Shown here one piece after another: positions 23,301-34,348 of a DNA stretch of 64,000 nucleotides. The notes under the pieces were generated by a model. The model was given only the letters and a program-made list of their open reading frames with translations. It was not told the DNA's origin and did not search any database. The number at the start of each line of letters is the position of its first letter. The first letter of the stretch is position 1. Origin of the DNA: Cryoendolithus antarcticus (Eukaryota; Ascomycota; Dothideomycetes; Cladosporiales; Cladosporiaceae); contig NAJO01000006.1 of assembly GCA_002077065.1 (NCBI GenBank), positions 620,001 to 684,000 on the forward strand, in the 5' to 3' direction. Made by a program: the position numbers and the translations under genes.

Positions 23301-23381
23301 ATATTCATACACCTAGCCATCAATGCCGAAAGTGGTGAAAGTAACCTTTCCTTTCGCCGGCGTGCTGCTCTACCAAAACGC
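20304..23381. other. 3.1 kb gap without a supported gene
   Basis: The largest gene-free stretch apart from the orphan island. It separates the start of the large regulator from the 3' end of ATG7. The frames present (for example 20777-21289 plus and 20968-21270 minus) either lack an ATG or are mirror frames of each other. A gttcgagtcc sequence near 21498 resembles a tRNA T-loop, but no flanking stem or cloverleaf can be drawn. The half near 20304 is the likely promoter of the regulator. Confidence 0.4.
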
Positions 23382-25930
23382 TCAAATCATCTCTCCCTCT
23401 CCTTCACTGTCCCATCCATCCTCTCCACTCGCGCCATCCTCATCCATCAGGCGCGCCGCCTCTTCGGCCTGTCTCTGTACCTCAGCAAGTCCGCTGACTT
23501 CCTCCACGAACCCTTTCTCTCCGATTGCACGCTTCACAAAGTCCCAGCCTTCCGCCGTGTAGCGCTCGAGTATCCCAGGCGAGCAAGCAGCACAACAGTC
23601 GTAGGCCTTGCCAGTGATCTGGATCGTCTGCCATGTGCTCAAGTACCCGCGAAGGGTGTGTGGAATCGTACCAAGCGGGTGAGAGGTCGGAAAGCCCGGT
23701 GTAGTTGGAGGAGCAGGCAGGATGGTGTTGGGACCAGCACCGACAGGCGGAGCATCGGGAGCAGGTGCGCGGGCGCCGAGGCGGTGTTGGGTCATCGACA
23801 CCAGCAGCTCGACTGCGAGAGCTGACGCAAGAGGAGCTATACCAGGCCGCGTCACAGTGCATTGCTGGTCCAAGGTAGCGGATTTCAAGCTATCGGCTGG
23901 AGCAACAACATCTGTGCAGAAGTAGCAGCCAAGCTCAGTGGGCTGTTGTCGATGATGCCCGGGCGAGCGAGATGACCTAGGAAGGGCAGGTGAAGGGTCG
24001 TTCGAATTATGAGGAAATGTGTTGCCTACACCCGAAACGCTGCCTCTCGAGCGCGGGCGGGGAGGCGGAAGGCCATGTCGCATGACTACGTACGTGTCGA
24101 AGCCAAGAGCAGCGTTGATGACGATCTTGCCAGCTGCCTTGCCCATGACTGTGGGCAGCCATCGTGCTTCGCGCGTGTCCATGAGTAGGAAGATGGCATC
24201 ATGCGCATCGATCAGTGCTTGCAGCTCGTCAAAGCTCTTCTTCACCTTGGCTTCGTCCATAATAGGATGTCCAGCCATGGGCACACTAATGTGATACCCA
24301 CGGGAGTCCACACCAGGGTAGATTTCTTTCAGTGCCTCAGCTGCACGCTCAGCTTTTCTCTTGCCACCAGCTTGGCAGTCCTCAAAGGTGTACAGTGGCT
24401 GTCGTACTGGGTTACTGTAGCTTACTCGGCCGTTGTCGACAAAGCTGATCTTCCGCACACCCCAGCCCATCAGATTGCGTGCGATGTACGAGCCCAGCGT
24501 ACCAGCACCCAGCAGTAAGCATGACGTATGCTTGATCGTGTCGAGATCGATGGAAGGCGATATTCGCCACTTGATCAGTTGAAGGTTGAGGTCCACGGCT
24601 TGATCAGCAAGTCTCGCGGGATCGAGGTATGCAGCCAGATCCACTGTGCGGTTCAGCAACTTGTTGGCGGAATCTCGCTCCCAGCCAGTCACCTTTGGCA
24701 GCTTCTTAGTCTGCGGCGAAGACTTTGGTGCAGGAGATACGGGCTGTTCGGGTGCGGTGGCCATGTCCGGTTCGACAACCTGCTCAGAGGGCTGCGGTGG
24801 AGCTTCGATCAGGTCACCGGCCGCATTCACGTCACCAGGCTTGAGAGCAGAGGATGTCGACATCAACGGAAGACTCCTGCTTAAGTCCTGAGATGGTGCA
24901 ACAGGGTAGACCGGCTCAGCTGATCGAAGGGTCATAATGAGACTGTTGGGATGCTCTCTCTGGTAGTGCAGATCGCGGTAGCACATGATCTGGACCTCGT
25001 CAAGTTTCCATCGCTCTCTCACAAGCACAAGCAGATTCCGCAACATCCATCCTGGATTTTCCGGATAGTTCGATGGGTCCACAAAACAGACAAACCTGTC
25101 TTCAGGGTCGATATCGTTGAAGAAGCTATGGTCGTAGCTCTCTAGTGGCGCTACAGACCACAGGAAGCCGAGTTCTTCGATCGTGGGTGTGATGGGTGCT
25201 TTTGGCTTCCGAAGATTGCCATCCTCGGGCGCTTGATCTTTGCTCCAGTCGAAACGGTCTTTGCGCATACGCTTCGCAAGGAAGAAGCCATGCTGCCGTG
25301 TGTCTACGCCGTATCTCCACGTCTGCATAGTGTCGACCAGCGCTGTTGTCTCCTTGACGCCAAGCTTGGTGATGCCTCTACTGGGCTCAGTCTCTGGCGC
25401 TACAAGTCTCCACAGTGGCTCACTCTGTATGGCAGGATAGGCGAAGTGGTAGGTGAACCGGTATTTCTTCAGGTCGGCGAATGAGACAATCGTGAACGAA
25501 GCAAGCAGCGAAGGACAGGAGTAGATTGTGCCATCGTTGATTGCGTCCCAGACTGTGCGACCAGCGCGTTCCAAGTGCTCAGGTTTGCTGTGGGTTTTGA
25601 GATCTTCGATGGTGTTGAAGTTGCGGATGACACCTTCACCACGGCAGAAACCCTGTGAATTCCTGATGGTACGTGCATCAGCATCGCGATACTAGTCTCG
25701 CTCTCTGCTGCAGGACAACTCACGTACTCATCAGTCGTCAGTGCATTGCCATGAATCTGCATGCGCATGGATCGCTCGGGAGCGTCCTTCGGCTGGACTT
25801 CATATAACCCCAGTACTTTCCTGGCGGACGAGTCGAGCTTGTCATGTGTGATCTTGATGTGTGCGAGAGACGTGTAGAAAGCCAGCTCGACATCAGAGCA
25901 CCATGGCGCGTACTTGAGTGGCACCGACAT
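23382..25930 (-). CDS. ATG7: Atg7, E1-like activating enzyme of autophagy
   Basis: Activates Atg8 and Atg12 by forming a thioester and passes them to Atg3 and Atg10. Two exons (25724-25930 and 23382-25652, 71 bp intron) give 825 aa. The N-terminal domain opens with [19 protein letters not shown] and [18 protein letters not shown] across the intron. The adenylation domain has [20 protein letters not shown], the [18 protein letters not shown] segment, and CCAACSPG late on. The catalytic cysteine is in [13 protein letters not shown] (Cys667). At 825 residues it is longer than yeast Atg7 (630): two disordered insertions explain this, one before the adenylation domain (~275-330, Pro/Ser-rich) and one around [16 protein letters not shown], plus an Ala/Pro loop after the active site. 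The acidic tail ends GEGEMI. All core residues are intact. Confidence 0.95.
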
Positions 25931-26480
25931 GGCTGGAACGAGGGTACAGAAAGTCAGGAATGGTAAGACTTCAGCGGTTCAAGTGGAGGTATGTTATCAC
26001 AGATGACTGCACATCGTTTGCAAGCGTAGGTTGTAGGCAGATCGACCAGTCACCTGTCCTGCCTGGTCGCGTGAGGTCTTGCTCATGGAGTATGCTGTAG
26101 CGTGATGCAGAGAGGACGTGACGTCCGAACAGGCGCGCCGCAAGGTTGCGGGGAAGTGGGGCTATGCAGGAACGCGTGAGAAGGCGCGTCTCGAAGTGCG
26201 TGCATAGTGGAGTTGTGCATGAGAGCAGAAGGTCCATGTAGCGATCGTACTAAATGTCCGAACTTGTTTAGACGTAAGTAGAGCAGTACCAGATCGCAAC
26301 TTCAACTCTTTTGCACTAGATCGTGTTATCCGATCTTCAAGTGTTGGGCTCAAAGCTATCGACGCAACTACAGGACACTGAGTTCAGGCCATATCAATCA
26401 CGCACTGGGATCGAACAACGATAATAACGGAGAGGGACCTCCTGGATTTGTGAACAGGAACATCGCAAAGCATCGCGGTG
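25931..26480. other. Divergent promoter region ATG7 / dCMP deaminase
   Basis: 550 bp between divergent starts. A gatcgaa sequence near 26410 does not belong to a foldable tRNA. No gene is supported. Confidence 0.5.
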
Positions 26481-27605
26481 ATGCTCGTCGGTATCTGCGG
26501 CAGTAAGCCCTTCTCATCTCCGTGAATTTCTCCAGCGAAAAATACTGACACCTATCCAGGCATATGCTCTGGTCGGCACACCGTCCAAGACTACCTAGTC
26601 AGAGAGCATGACTTCCAGCGGCTCTCGATCGAGCCATCTACTCCTACGAGTGGCCAGCTAACGCTGCCCGAACTCCACGATGCCACCAACAACCCTCCAT
26701 TCAAGTCCTTCCCGACGGTGGAAGCCCTGCTCGACTTTGCGACCCAAAACTGGCAGACCAACTTTGTGACAACCTCAATCCACACGACAGCAACGGCAAC
26801 AACACTCTCTCATCGCCCCTTCTTCCTACTCCTGCACATCGACGCTCCCGTGTCGATACGCTATGCTCGCTACCTATCTCTACATTCCAGAGGAACTAGT
26901 AGTACCCCCCTATCCGACTTTGTCTCAGCATCAGAGGCCCACCTCTACACCCCCACAACAAACCCACTCGCCCTCCTCGCATCAAAAGCCCATCTGCAAC
27001 TCCTCAACAACTCTCCCTCGTTACCATCACTCTACAAGTCTTTAAACCGACTGAATATCTTGGACCCGGCGCGGCTAAGACCAAACTGGGACACTTACTT
27101 CATGACGCTCGCCTCCCTCGCCGCCCGCCGCTCAAATTGCATGCGCCGGCAAGTCGGCTGCGTCCTCATCCGCTCCAACCGCGTGATAAGCACAGGCTAC
27201 AATGGCACGCCTCGCCACCTCCTCAATTGCCTTTCCGGCGGCTGCCCGCGCTGCAACTCAGCCTCTTCAGTGGGCGGCACATCGCTCAGCACCTGCCTCT
27301 GCCTCCACGCGGAGGAGAACGCGCTGCTTGAGGCTGGGCGGGAGAGGGTCGGTGAAGGGAGCGTGTTGTACTGCGATACATGTCCCTGTCTGACGTGTAG
27401 TATCAAGATTGTGCAGGTTGGAATCTCGGAGGTGGTGTTTGCTAAGGGGTACTATATGGATGAAGCTGCTGAGCGGGTGTTCAGGGAGGGAGGGGTGAAG
27501 TTGAGGAGGTTCGAGGCTGTAGTGGGCGGTCTCGTGGTGTTGGGTGGAGATGAGGAAGGGATGGAGGGCAAGGTGAATGGGGTGAACGGGACTGCAGTAG
27601 CGTAG
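26481..27605 (+). CDS. DCD1: Deoxycytidylate (dCMP) deaminase
   Basis: Converts dCMP to dUMP, feeding thymidylate synthesis. Two exons, a tiny first exon 26481-26502 and 26560-27605, give 355 aa. The N-terminal ~180 residues form the nucleotide-kinase-like domain found in fungal Dcd1; its loop reads GICGSICSGRHTVQDYL, with Arg where a Walker A lysine would be. The deaminase domain starts near NWDTYFMTLASLAARRSNCM. CMRRQVGCVLI leads to the zinc site: LHAEENALLEAG (His and catalytic Glu) and CDTCPCLTC (the PCxxC ligands). The substrate loop TGYNGTPRHLLNC is present. The 22-nt first exon is needed to supply the start codon and the P-loop. The gene converges with the TBC gene, only 17 bp between stop codons. 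Confidence 0.93.
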
Positions 27606-27622
27606 TTGCTCTGATGGCGTGA

Positions 27623-29533
27623 CTACATGCCCATTATGCCCGACCCTTCTCTTACAGGGACATGGGCTTTCGTGCCTTCGAAGAGGCTTTGCCAGATGAA
27701 GGCTTCGCTCAGCAGTAACTCGACATCTCCTTCCGTCCAATTCCGTGTCGGTAGCGCTTGCAGGAACATCATGATTTCCTGAAAGTCCATCTTGCACAGT
27801 TTGTCCGACCACTTGACCAGGAATGCAGCGCAAACGTACAGGTGAAAGTGTGAGGGTCCATCGGTCTCAGCCTGGTGATCACAAGGTCAGCACATCCGCA
27901 TCATCGTCTCATTGTTAGGTACATCAACCCACAAGATAAGTATCCCACATCCGAATAGTATTCCTCACACTAATCTCCCTCATCAACAAACAGTTCATCC
28001 ATCGGAAACTGAACTGGATAAATTCCACGCCCTGCTCATCCAGATGTCTCGCCAATGTCCCATCAATCCTCGCAGTCAGATCCCGCAACGCCGCGACCTG
28101 CCTGATAATACCAGGCTGCGCGTGTATGTAGTTGTCTTGGATGCCTTCAAGCAGCTTCGTCAGACACCAGAAGCTGTCCGCTTCCACGGCATCTAACACA
28201 GCTTTAGGTAGCATGCCAGGGTCTACCCCACTCTCGACGTCGGAGGAGGTTATGTATTGCCCCAGGAAGACTTGCCAGAACGGCGTCACGAGGTCGTTGA
28301 TGCCTTGCACGTAGCCTGACGCTGGGTGGCGTATGGCCCAGACGTAGAGAATGCGTTCTAGACTCCGCTGCGTGGCTTCGTAGCCATACAGAGGGAGGTG
28401 AGGGTTCGTTCGTGGGACGTCTATGCTGATTTGATGCCAGATCGCTTCGTCCAGACCTCTGCCTTTGCCGCGGATTTGGACTGCGGGTGTGGTCTGGATC
28501 TCGGCCATGCCTGGGCGGGTCGGTACGTCGCCGGCGCTGCCTTGCGAGAAGGCTTGTGCGACACCGTCGAGATATTCTTTCCGTTTTCGTTCCAGGGTTG
28601 TGATGCGCCGTTCGCTGCTTGTGGGGAGGTAGTTTAGGAGGAGTTGCCAGGACATTGCGCGGACTTCGGGCGGGAGACCAGACCAAGCTGCTTCTCGGAG
28701 GGCTGGGAGAGGTATTGCGGAAGATTGGAGGAGCTTCTTGAACTTGTTGATTCGGGTTATGCGGGCAGCGTGGGCTTCGTGATCTTTGGCTGAGGCGTGA
28801 AGAGGGACTGAAGGGTGGCTGATGAGGTGGAGGGAGTTGGCTGGGTCGCGGAGGATGTCCTTGTATTGTGGTCGGAGCAGCTTGCCTTCTGCTTTCTTTG
28901 CCGAAGGGTAGGAGGGTATTGCACGTTCCTCTGCGACGTCGCCATTGTCCAGTGCCCAGGTGCTTGCATGCGTCGCGCCATTGCGCGTATTGCCACTAGC
29001 TGTGCCGCCAGGATCGTTCGTCTTCTTGCCAGCTATTCGCTTGCCCTGCCTTCGCATGGAGACGATACTGGGGAGACCAAACTCATCCTCATCCTGGCCA
29101 AAGTCGACATCATCGTCTACCGGCGTCTCGTGTGGTTGCCACGCGTCATTCGTTTCCGAAACGAAGCTAGTGTATGTGCGCCGCGGTGGTGGTGAGATTG
29201 TGGATCGAGGGGGTGGCGTGCTCCTGTTGCGCTGTGTGGCAGGTGGTGTTCGTGGTCGCTGGTCGATCCCAAGGTTGCTGCGACTATTAGCTACGTACTG
29301 AATCCGGGCTTTTTCGCGCATACAGATTGGTCAAGCTTAAGTTATCCGCATGGCTATAGCTGGCACCTATCACCTTCCTCTCCTTCTCTGCCGGCTGCTG
29401 TTGTCGTTGACTGTTGGCCGAAGCTGTGCGCCAGAAGGGTGATGCTGTTCTGTATTGTCACGTTAGTGTGTCGCTCCTTCCATGTGCTTTATTCGACACA
29501 CTCTGACCGGTCTATGAATTCCCAATGGTCCAT
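27623..29533 (-). CDS. GYP1: Gyp1-like TBC-domain Rab GTPase-activating protein
   Basis: Stimulates GTP hydrolysis by Rab GTPases (Ypt1 for yeast Gyp1) at the Golgi. My model has four exons: 29508-29533, 29299-29449, 27933-29258 and 27623-27871, 583 aa. The TBC domain starts near WSGLPPEVRAMSWQLLLNYLP (~235). It carries the arginine finger in IDVPRTNP, the glutamine finger in SGYVQGINDL, then FSFRWMNCLLMREI, and after the last intron HFHLYVCAAFLVKW. The disordered N-terminus is Pro/Thr-rich. The first two exons are less certain: they add NLYARKSPDS ahead of the region that otherwise would start at an ATG at 29321, and require a 40-bp intron (29259-29298). If that is wrong, the protein simply starts at 29321. 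Relatives are the TBC1D22 group of animals. Confidence 0.88.
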
Positions 29534-30077
29534 ATTAGCTGCTCGGCGTCTTGCTTGTTTTGCGGAATGGGTACGAACCGACCTGGACCATCTCCTGCCA
29601 CTTTTGTTAGTCTGACTGCCATTCGCAATAGGCTTTACATGGGAGGCTCACCTGCGGAGAGGGCTGCGTCGGCTTTCTGAAGTTCATCGCGCAGATTGGG
29701 TTGCCGAGTATGTCCAGCTATGGCGTGTGTCTACGTCGACCTCGACAATGGCTTTCATGCACTCGCCCGGTCATAACCGTCGTCATTGGCATGTGCATGT
29801 AAGATACCTGAGGCGTTCAGGCATCCCGGCTTAGCCCGTCCGAGGTCACTCATTCACGTTTGCTGTTCAGCTTGATCGTCTGTGCATCTACTCTCACAGC
29901 ACGACAGTCTTTCCTTCTCATACACTCGTCACACCAATTACTTCCCTCCCCTAACTCGAAATACCTACTTGTTACCACTGCTCACGCCGCCAAGATACAA
30001 TCAGCTGCTACTGAAGCGCGTGCACAACCGCGTGCTGACTAGCCTGACACTCCCTACCTCGTCACATATACTCCAGT
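29534..30077. other. Divergent promoter region TBC / hnRNP gene
   Basis: 544 bp. Pyrimidine-rich tracts around 29920-29960 are typical of fungal promoters and leaders just upstream of the hnRNP start. No gene is supported. Confidence 0.5.
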
Positions 30078-33042
30078 ATGGCGGACGCCGACGAGGATCT
30101 CTTCGCTGACCTGTGAGTCTTCTGCCACCTTGTACGCGACCTCAGACTGATATGGAATAGCTACGACGGCGAAGACGCAGAGCCGGAAGCCGCTCAACCG
30201 GCACCGGCACCCTTACCAGTGAAGACCGACCCTGAGGTCACAGCACCTGCCGCAGAGGCACCTACACAGGATTCTTCAATGCAGCAGCCCAGACATGATG
30301 ACTTCGACGATGATGTCAAGCCCTTCGATCCGTCTGCAGAAGACATGGATGGTGTAGTGAAGCAGCAGTACAATGGCAACTACGGCAACAGCTACGATGC
30401 GCCGTCGGAGAGTAGACAGCAAGTTAGGTTGAAGGATGATGGGTAAGTCCGATGTCCGTGACACTTGTACTGATGTGTATGCTTGCGAGTTGGTGAGTGA
30501 GCGTGTGTGTGTGTGCATGCACCTAATCTGGACTGTTCTGGAATTCCGGATATTCGCGACCTCGCCATGCGCGCGAATACCAGTAGCAGGTCGACGAGAC
30601 GATGACTCTCGAGTTGACAGTCCTCCACTCGTGGGCGCAACGCGAGTACAAGGTCTACGCGAGACTGGCGGCAGCGCCGATGTTGAGCACGCATAGGTTT
30701 GACCAGAGGCTTCGCATACGGCTAAGGTGGTGCAACTATGCAGAGAACCATATGGACAGATCGGGACGTCTACTGGGCTGTGCATGTTGGCAGGTTGCAG
30801 TGGGAAGCTTCGACACCTGATCCGGATCTGAGGCCGTCGTAGCCGCAAAATGACGAAGAGGTGGTGGTGGTGATTGCTATGGGTGGCGTTGGAGCGAGAG
30901 TGGACAGAGAAATTGCGAGGTGGACTAGCAGCATGGGCAAACTGGGTCAAGTACTCTGCAGCATGATGGGGCTGAAGACATCCGGTCAACTGGACAGTCA
31001 CGTGCCTTACTTATATTGCGCACCTTAGAGGCAAGCCTTCATGACAGCATACAGCATAGCCAACAAGCAGAGAGGAGATAGTGGATGTACCTGTGCAAAG
31101 TACTGTGGCCTGCGAGGTAGACCATGGGAAGATCGCCAGAGATAGCAGGCAGCTCCGTACATCGAAGCAATACGCACACCACTATCCGCATCCTGTCTCT
31201 CCATGCTGATCGCTGGTTGCAAAGATGTTGGCGTATTTGGGCCGCCCCGCATGCGCACCTCCACCATACACGAAGCCTGGGTCACGTGGAAGTGGAGCAG
31301 GACCACACACCTGCATCGCACACACAGGGGTCTTCGACGCCACACATAGAGTTGCAGCATATATCGCCAGAGATCACACGTGGACATGAAATGCACTGCT
31401 GAGGCTGGCAGATGCTGCCACCTTGATCTGGCGGTCATGTTAGACTCCCATGCATTGGGACTGGTGAACAGGACTCGCCCCCCCACTGGACCTTCGCATG
31501 CTACACACACACTCTCGCTCGCCCGCTCACACACATGAACACACTCTCCAGCGATGGAACCGTGGTGCCATATTTCCGTTGCAAAGCTAATCATGTCGCA
31601 GCAAGATGTTCATCGGTGGACTTAATTGGGAAACCACAGATCGTGAGTCTTCGAACCTTGTGCATCGCATTCAAGACCAATCGACTGACGCATGTCACAG
31701 AGGGCATGAAGGATTACTTCTCCCAGTTCGGCGAAGTCCTCGAATGCACAGTTATGCGCGATGGCGTCTCTGGTCGGTCGCGAGGCTTCGGCTTCCTGAC
31801 CTTCAAAGACCCAAAAGTCGTCAACGTCGTGATGGTCAAGGAGCATCTCCTCGATGGCAAACTCGTGAGTCTAGACCTTTTACTCGTGCCCAGTCCGCGA
31901 ATTGACAACAGTACCAGATCGACCCCAAACGCGCAATCCCCCGCGACGAACAAGAAAAGACCTCCAAGATCTTCGTCGGCGGCGTCTCCCAAGAAGCAAC
32001 CGAGCACGACTTCCGCGCCTTTTTCGCCCAGTTCGGAAACGTCCTAGACTGCACGCTCATGATGGATAAAGACACCGGCCGCCCGCGTGGCTTCGGTTTT
32101 GTAACCTTCGATGACGATGCGGCTGTCGAGCAAGCGCTGGCTCAACCGCTAGCGATCCACGGGAAGCCCATAGAAGTCAAGCGCGCCGAGCCTCGCGGAG
32201 GAATGGAGGACGGCGGTGGTGGCGGACGCGGTGGTCGTGGTGGTCGCTTCAACGACCGCGGCGGACGAGGCCACGGCGGCGGCTTCGGCAACCACAGCGG
32301 CGGACGAGACCAGCAAATGCAGCAAGAAGCACCTGCTGGACAGAACGGCATGAGTCCGGCTATGATGGCGCAGTATTGGCAGCGCATGCAGCAGTACTTC
32401 CAGATGATGCAGCAGCAGATGGCGGCTGGACAGCAGCAGCAGCAAGGCGGTATGGGCGGTATGCAGGGCAATCCGGCAATGATGCAGCAGATGATGCGGC
32501 AGATGCAAGGTGGTGGTGGGGGAGCGGGCGGGCAGCAGATGAACCCGCAGATGATGCAGCAGATGATGGCTATGCAGGGGCAGCAGGGGCAGCAGCAGCA
32601 GGGCGGTTTCCCCGGGGCAGCGCAGGGCAGTCAGAGCCCAAGCAATGGCATGCGCCAGGGAAGCTTCGATGCGAACCAGCAGATGATGTTCGAGCAGCAG
32701 AAGTACGAGCGTCAGACTATGGCTCGTATGCAAGGCACGCCTGGTTTCAACCCCGCGGCAGGTAACGGCAGCAGCTGGGACGGGATGTACGATGGCGAGC
32801 CGGCGCCTCCTGGCAACGCGCCGCTAGGTCCCTCCGGGCCACGCGGTGGTGCGAGGGGAGGCCGAGGCGGTGGCAATGTAGGGAGAGGTGGTGGTGGCAG
32901 TCCGGCACCGGGACCTGGGCAGGCGCCTGTGGGTGCACCGACGGGGCCGAAGAATGCGAATATGCCTGGGAGTAACTACAGGGGTGGTGGGAGGGGTGGA
33001 GGTGCGAGGGGAAGGTTCGATCCGTATGGGAGAGGGAAGTGA
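30078..33042 (+). CDS. HRP1: Hrp1/Nab4-like hnRNP with two RRM domains
   Basis: Nuclear RNA-binding protein of the Hrp1/Musashi type; yeast Hrp1 binds UA-rich signals in cleavage factor IB for pre-mRNA 3'-end formation. Five exons: 30078-30112, 30161-30442, 31602-31642, 31701-31864 and 31918-33042, 548 aa. An acidic N-terminus (MADADEDLFADLYDGED) is followed by RRM1, whose RNP2 is KMFIGGLNW (exon 3) and RNP1 is RSRGFGFLTF. RRM2 has KIFVGGVS and RPRGFGFVTF. The last ~340 residues are Gly/Gln/Met-rich ([16 protein letters not shown]-type runs) and RGG-containing, suited to Hmt1-type methylation and condensation. Introns 1, 3 and 4 are 48-58 bp, but intron 2 is 1159 bp, far longer than any other in the window, and carries complementary GT/AC arms. 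Confidence 0.9.
30443..31601 (+). other. 1.16 kb intron of the hnRNP gene
   Basis: Bounded by GTAAGT (30443) and TCGCAG (ending 31601). It is about ten times longer than the next longest intron I can place (114 bp). The open frames inside, including one of 189 codons on the minus strand, have no domain character. The exon junctions on both sides keep the RRM1 frame exactly, so this is one intron and not two separate genes. Confidence 0.8.
30503..31512. repeat. Inverted GT/AC arms within the hnRNP intron
   Basis: The 5' arm (30503-30520) is a GT run ending gcatgc. The 3' arm (31496-31512) is gcatgc, one extra t, then an AC run. They are reverse complements over about 16 positions with one bulged base. 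Just inside and outside them, gtgagcg (about 30496-30502) and cgctcac (about 31524-31530) also pair. In RNA this would loop out roughly 1 kb and bring the splice sites close together; that consequence is inference. Confidence 0.7.
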
Positions 33043-33430
33043 GAGTCGCTCGGAGAGATTGTTGGCGAGTTCTGAAGCTGGAGTGGATGGGAGAATGGAG
33101 TATCTTGGGAGCGAGCAGACGTGCTGAAGGGGCACGACAGGCTTGCTAAGGTCTGGCTGGCTGCAATGGACTGGACGGGTTCGAAGTTATCGAGAGTGCT
33201 CTGAAAATACGCCATAGCTTCAAGTGCGCCGGAGGGCTGGTGCATCTTAGTTGAATCTCTGTCCCGAGTGAATGTTGACAGCTATGTTTCGTCCTCGAAG
33301 TCCGTGTCGTCGATTAGCACGTTTTGGATGACACGCTGATGATGTGGTCGTCGCTGCGAGCTGCTGGGTTGAGAGCGATCCTCACTCATCATCGTAACCC
33401 TGCTCGCCTGTGATATCATGCCCGACGTGC
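33043..33430. other. Convergent 3' region
   Basis: 388 bp between the stop codons of the hnRNP gene and the convergent hypothetical gene. Nothing beyond likely 3' untranslated sequence. Confidence 0.5.
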
Positions 33431-34091
33431 CTAAAGCTCTTCATCTCCGTCCGCGCTTGACTCGCTCTCTGAGAGCTCCTCTTCTTCATCGTCGAGTTTT
33501 GCTTCCCCGCCTATAAAGCCAAGCTCGGGGCATACATCGGGGAACGGCACACTACCTTCCCGACCTGTGTCCGGGGGCGAGAGCCTTGCATCCCGCATCA
33601 TTTTCTCATTATCCTCACGCAGCAATTTTGTGCGGAAGTCGTCCTGATTCAGGAGATCCAGGACATGGTCCGCTTCCTGCAGCAAGTGTTTTGCAACTGC
33701 TGGGCTCATCATAGTGGACAACATCTTTCCCGTCTGGAGCCTAGTCCAGAGTGGAATCCTAGGCTCGGTGAGCAGGTCTTTGCAACCTTCTGCGCATTCG
33801 GTGTAGTTGCCGTTGTCGTGGAGGGAGGATAACTAGGTCATGTCAGTTCTTTGAGAACGGATTGGGCTTGATAGAGGTAGGACATACATAAGCGTAGCGG
33901 GCATGGTATGCACGTGCTTCGTTCGAGTATCCTTGAGTCTTGCCGTTCCCATCAGCGCGACCAACACAAACTCCCTCGCCAACATTGCTATCGTCTGTTG
34001 CAAGTGGCTGTACTGCGTTCTTGGTTTCACCTTGCGCAGTTTCGTTTGCGGTGGCAACACGATCTTCTGTGCCTTGATTCTTCGACGCCAT
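33431..34091 (-). CDS. Hypothetical protein, 201 aa
   Basis: I do not recognise the family. Two exons (33888-34091 and 33431-33832, GTATGT..TAG intron of 55 bp) join in frame. The first ~45 residues are polar and disordered. The centre is helical: RAYHARYAYLSSLHDNGNYTECAEGCKDLL reads across the intron like one or two tetratricopeptide-type helices, followed by EPRIPLWTRLQTGKMLS and HLLQEADHVLDLL. The tail is acidic (DDEEEELSESESSADGDEEL). The helical centre crossing the splice junction strongly supports the model. It lies head-to-tail with the MYST acetyltransferase gene on the same strand, 257 bp downstream of that gene's stop. Confidence 0.7.
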
Positions 34092-34348
34092 CCTGAGTGC
34101 GTTCTACAGGATTGTTAATGCTGATGTTCTCGTTGGAAGTCTGCAACGTTGTTGCGGTCGGGGAAAGGATGAATGCTCGATCTGTCGAGAATATTGAGTG
34201 GTGCGTGAGCGGGGACCTCCGCGAGAGGCAAGAGGGACCAAGGTATATGCGATGTGTCCCGAGCCAGACGATGCAACTAGAACAGAGAGTTGAGAGATAT
34301 GTCCGACATCGAATGCATGCATGGTCGATCACCGGACGGCCATGATGA

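Noticed and set aside
26400..26425. gggatcgaac sequence resembling a minus-strand tRNA T-loop
   Set aside because: The flanks do not form a cloverleaf and no anticodon arm is found.
31025..31594. 189-codon minus-strand frame inside the hnRNP intron
   Set aside because: No domain character; the open length is helped by the low-complexity AC tracts.
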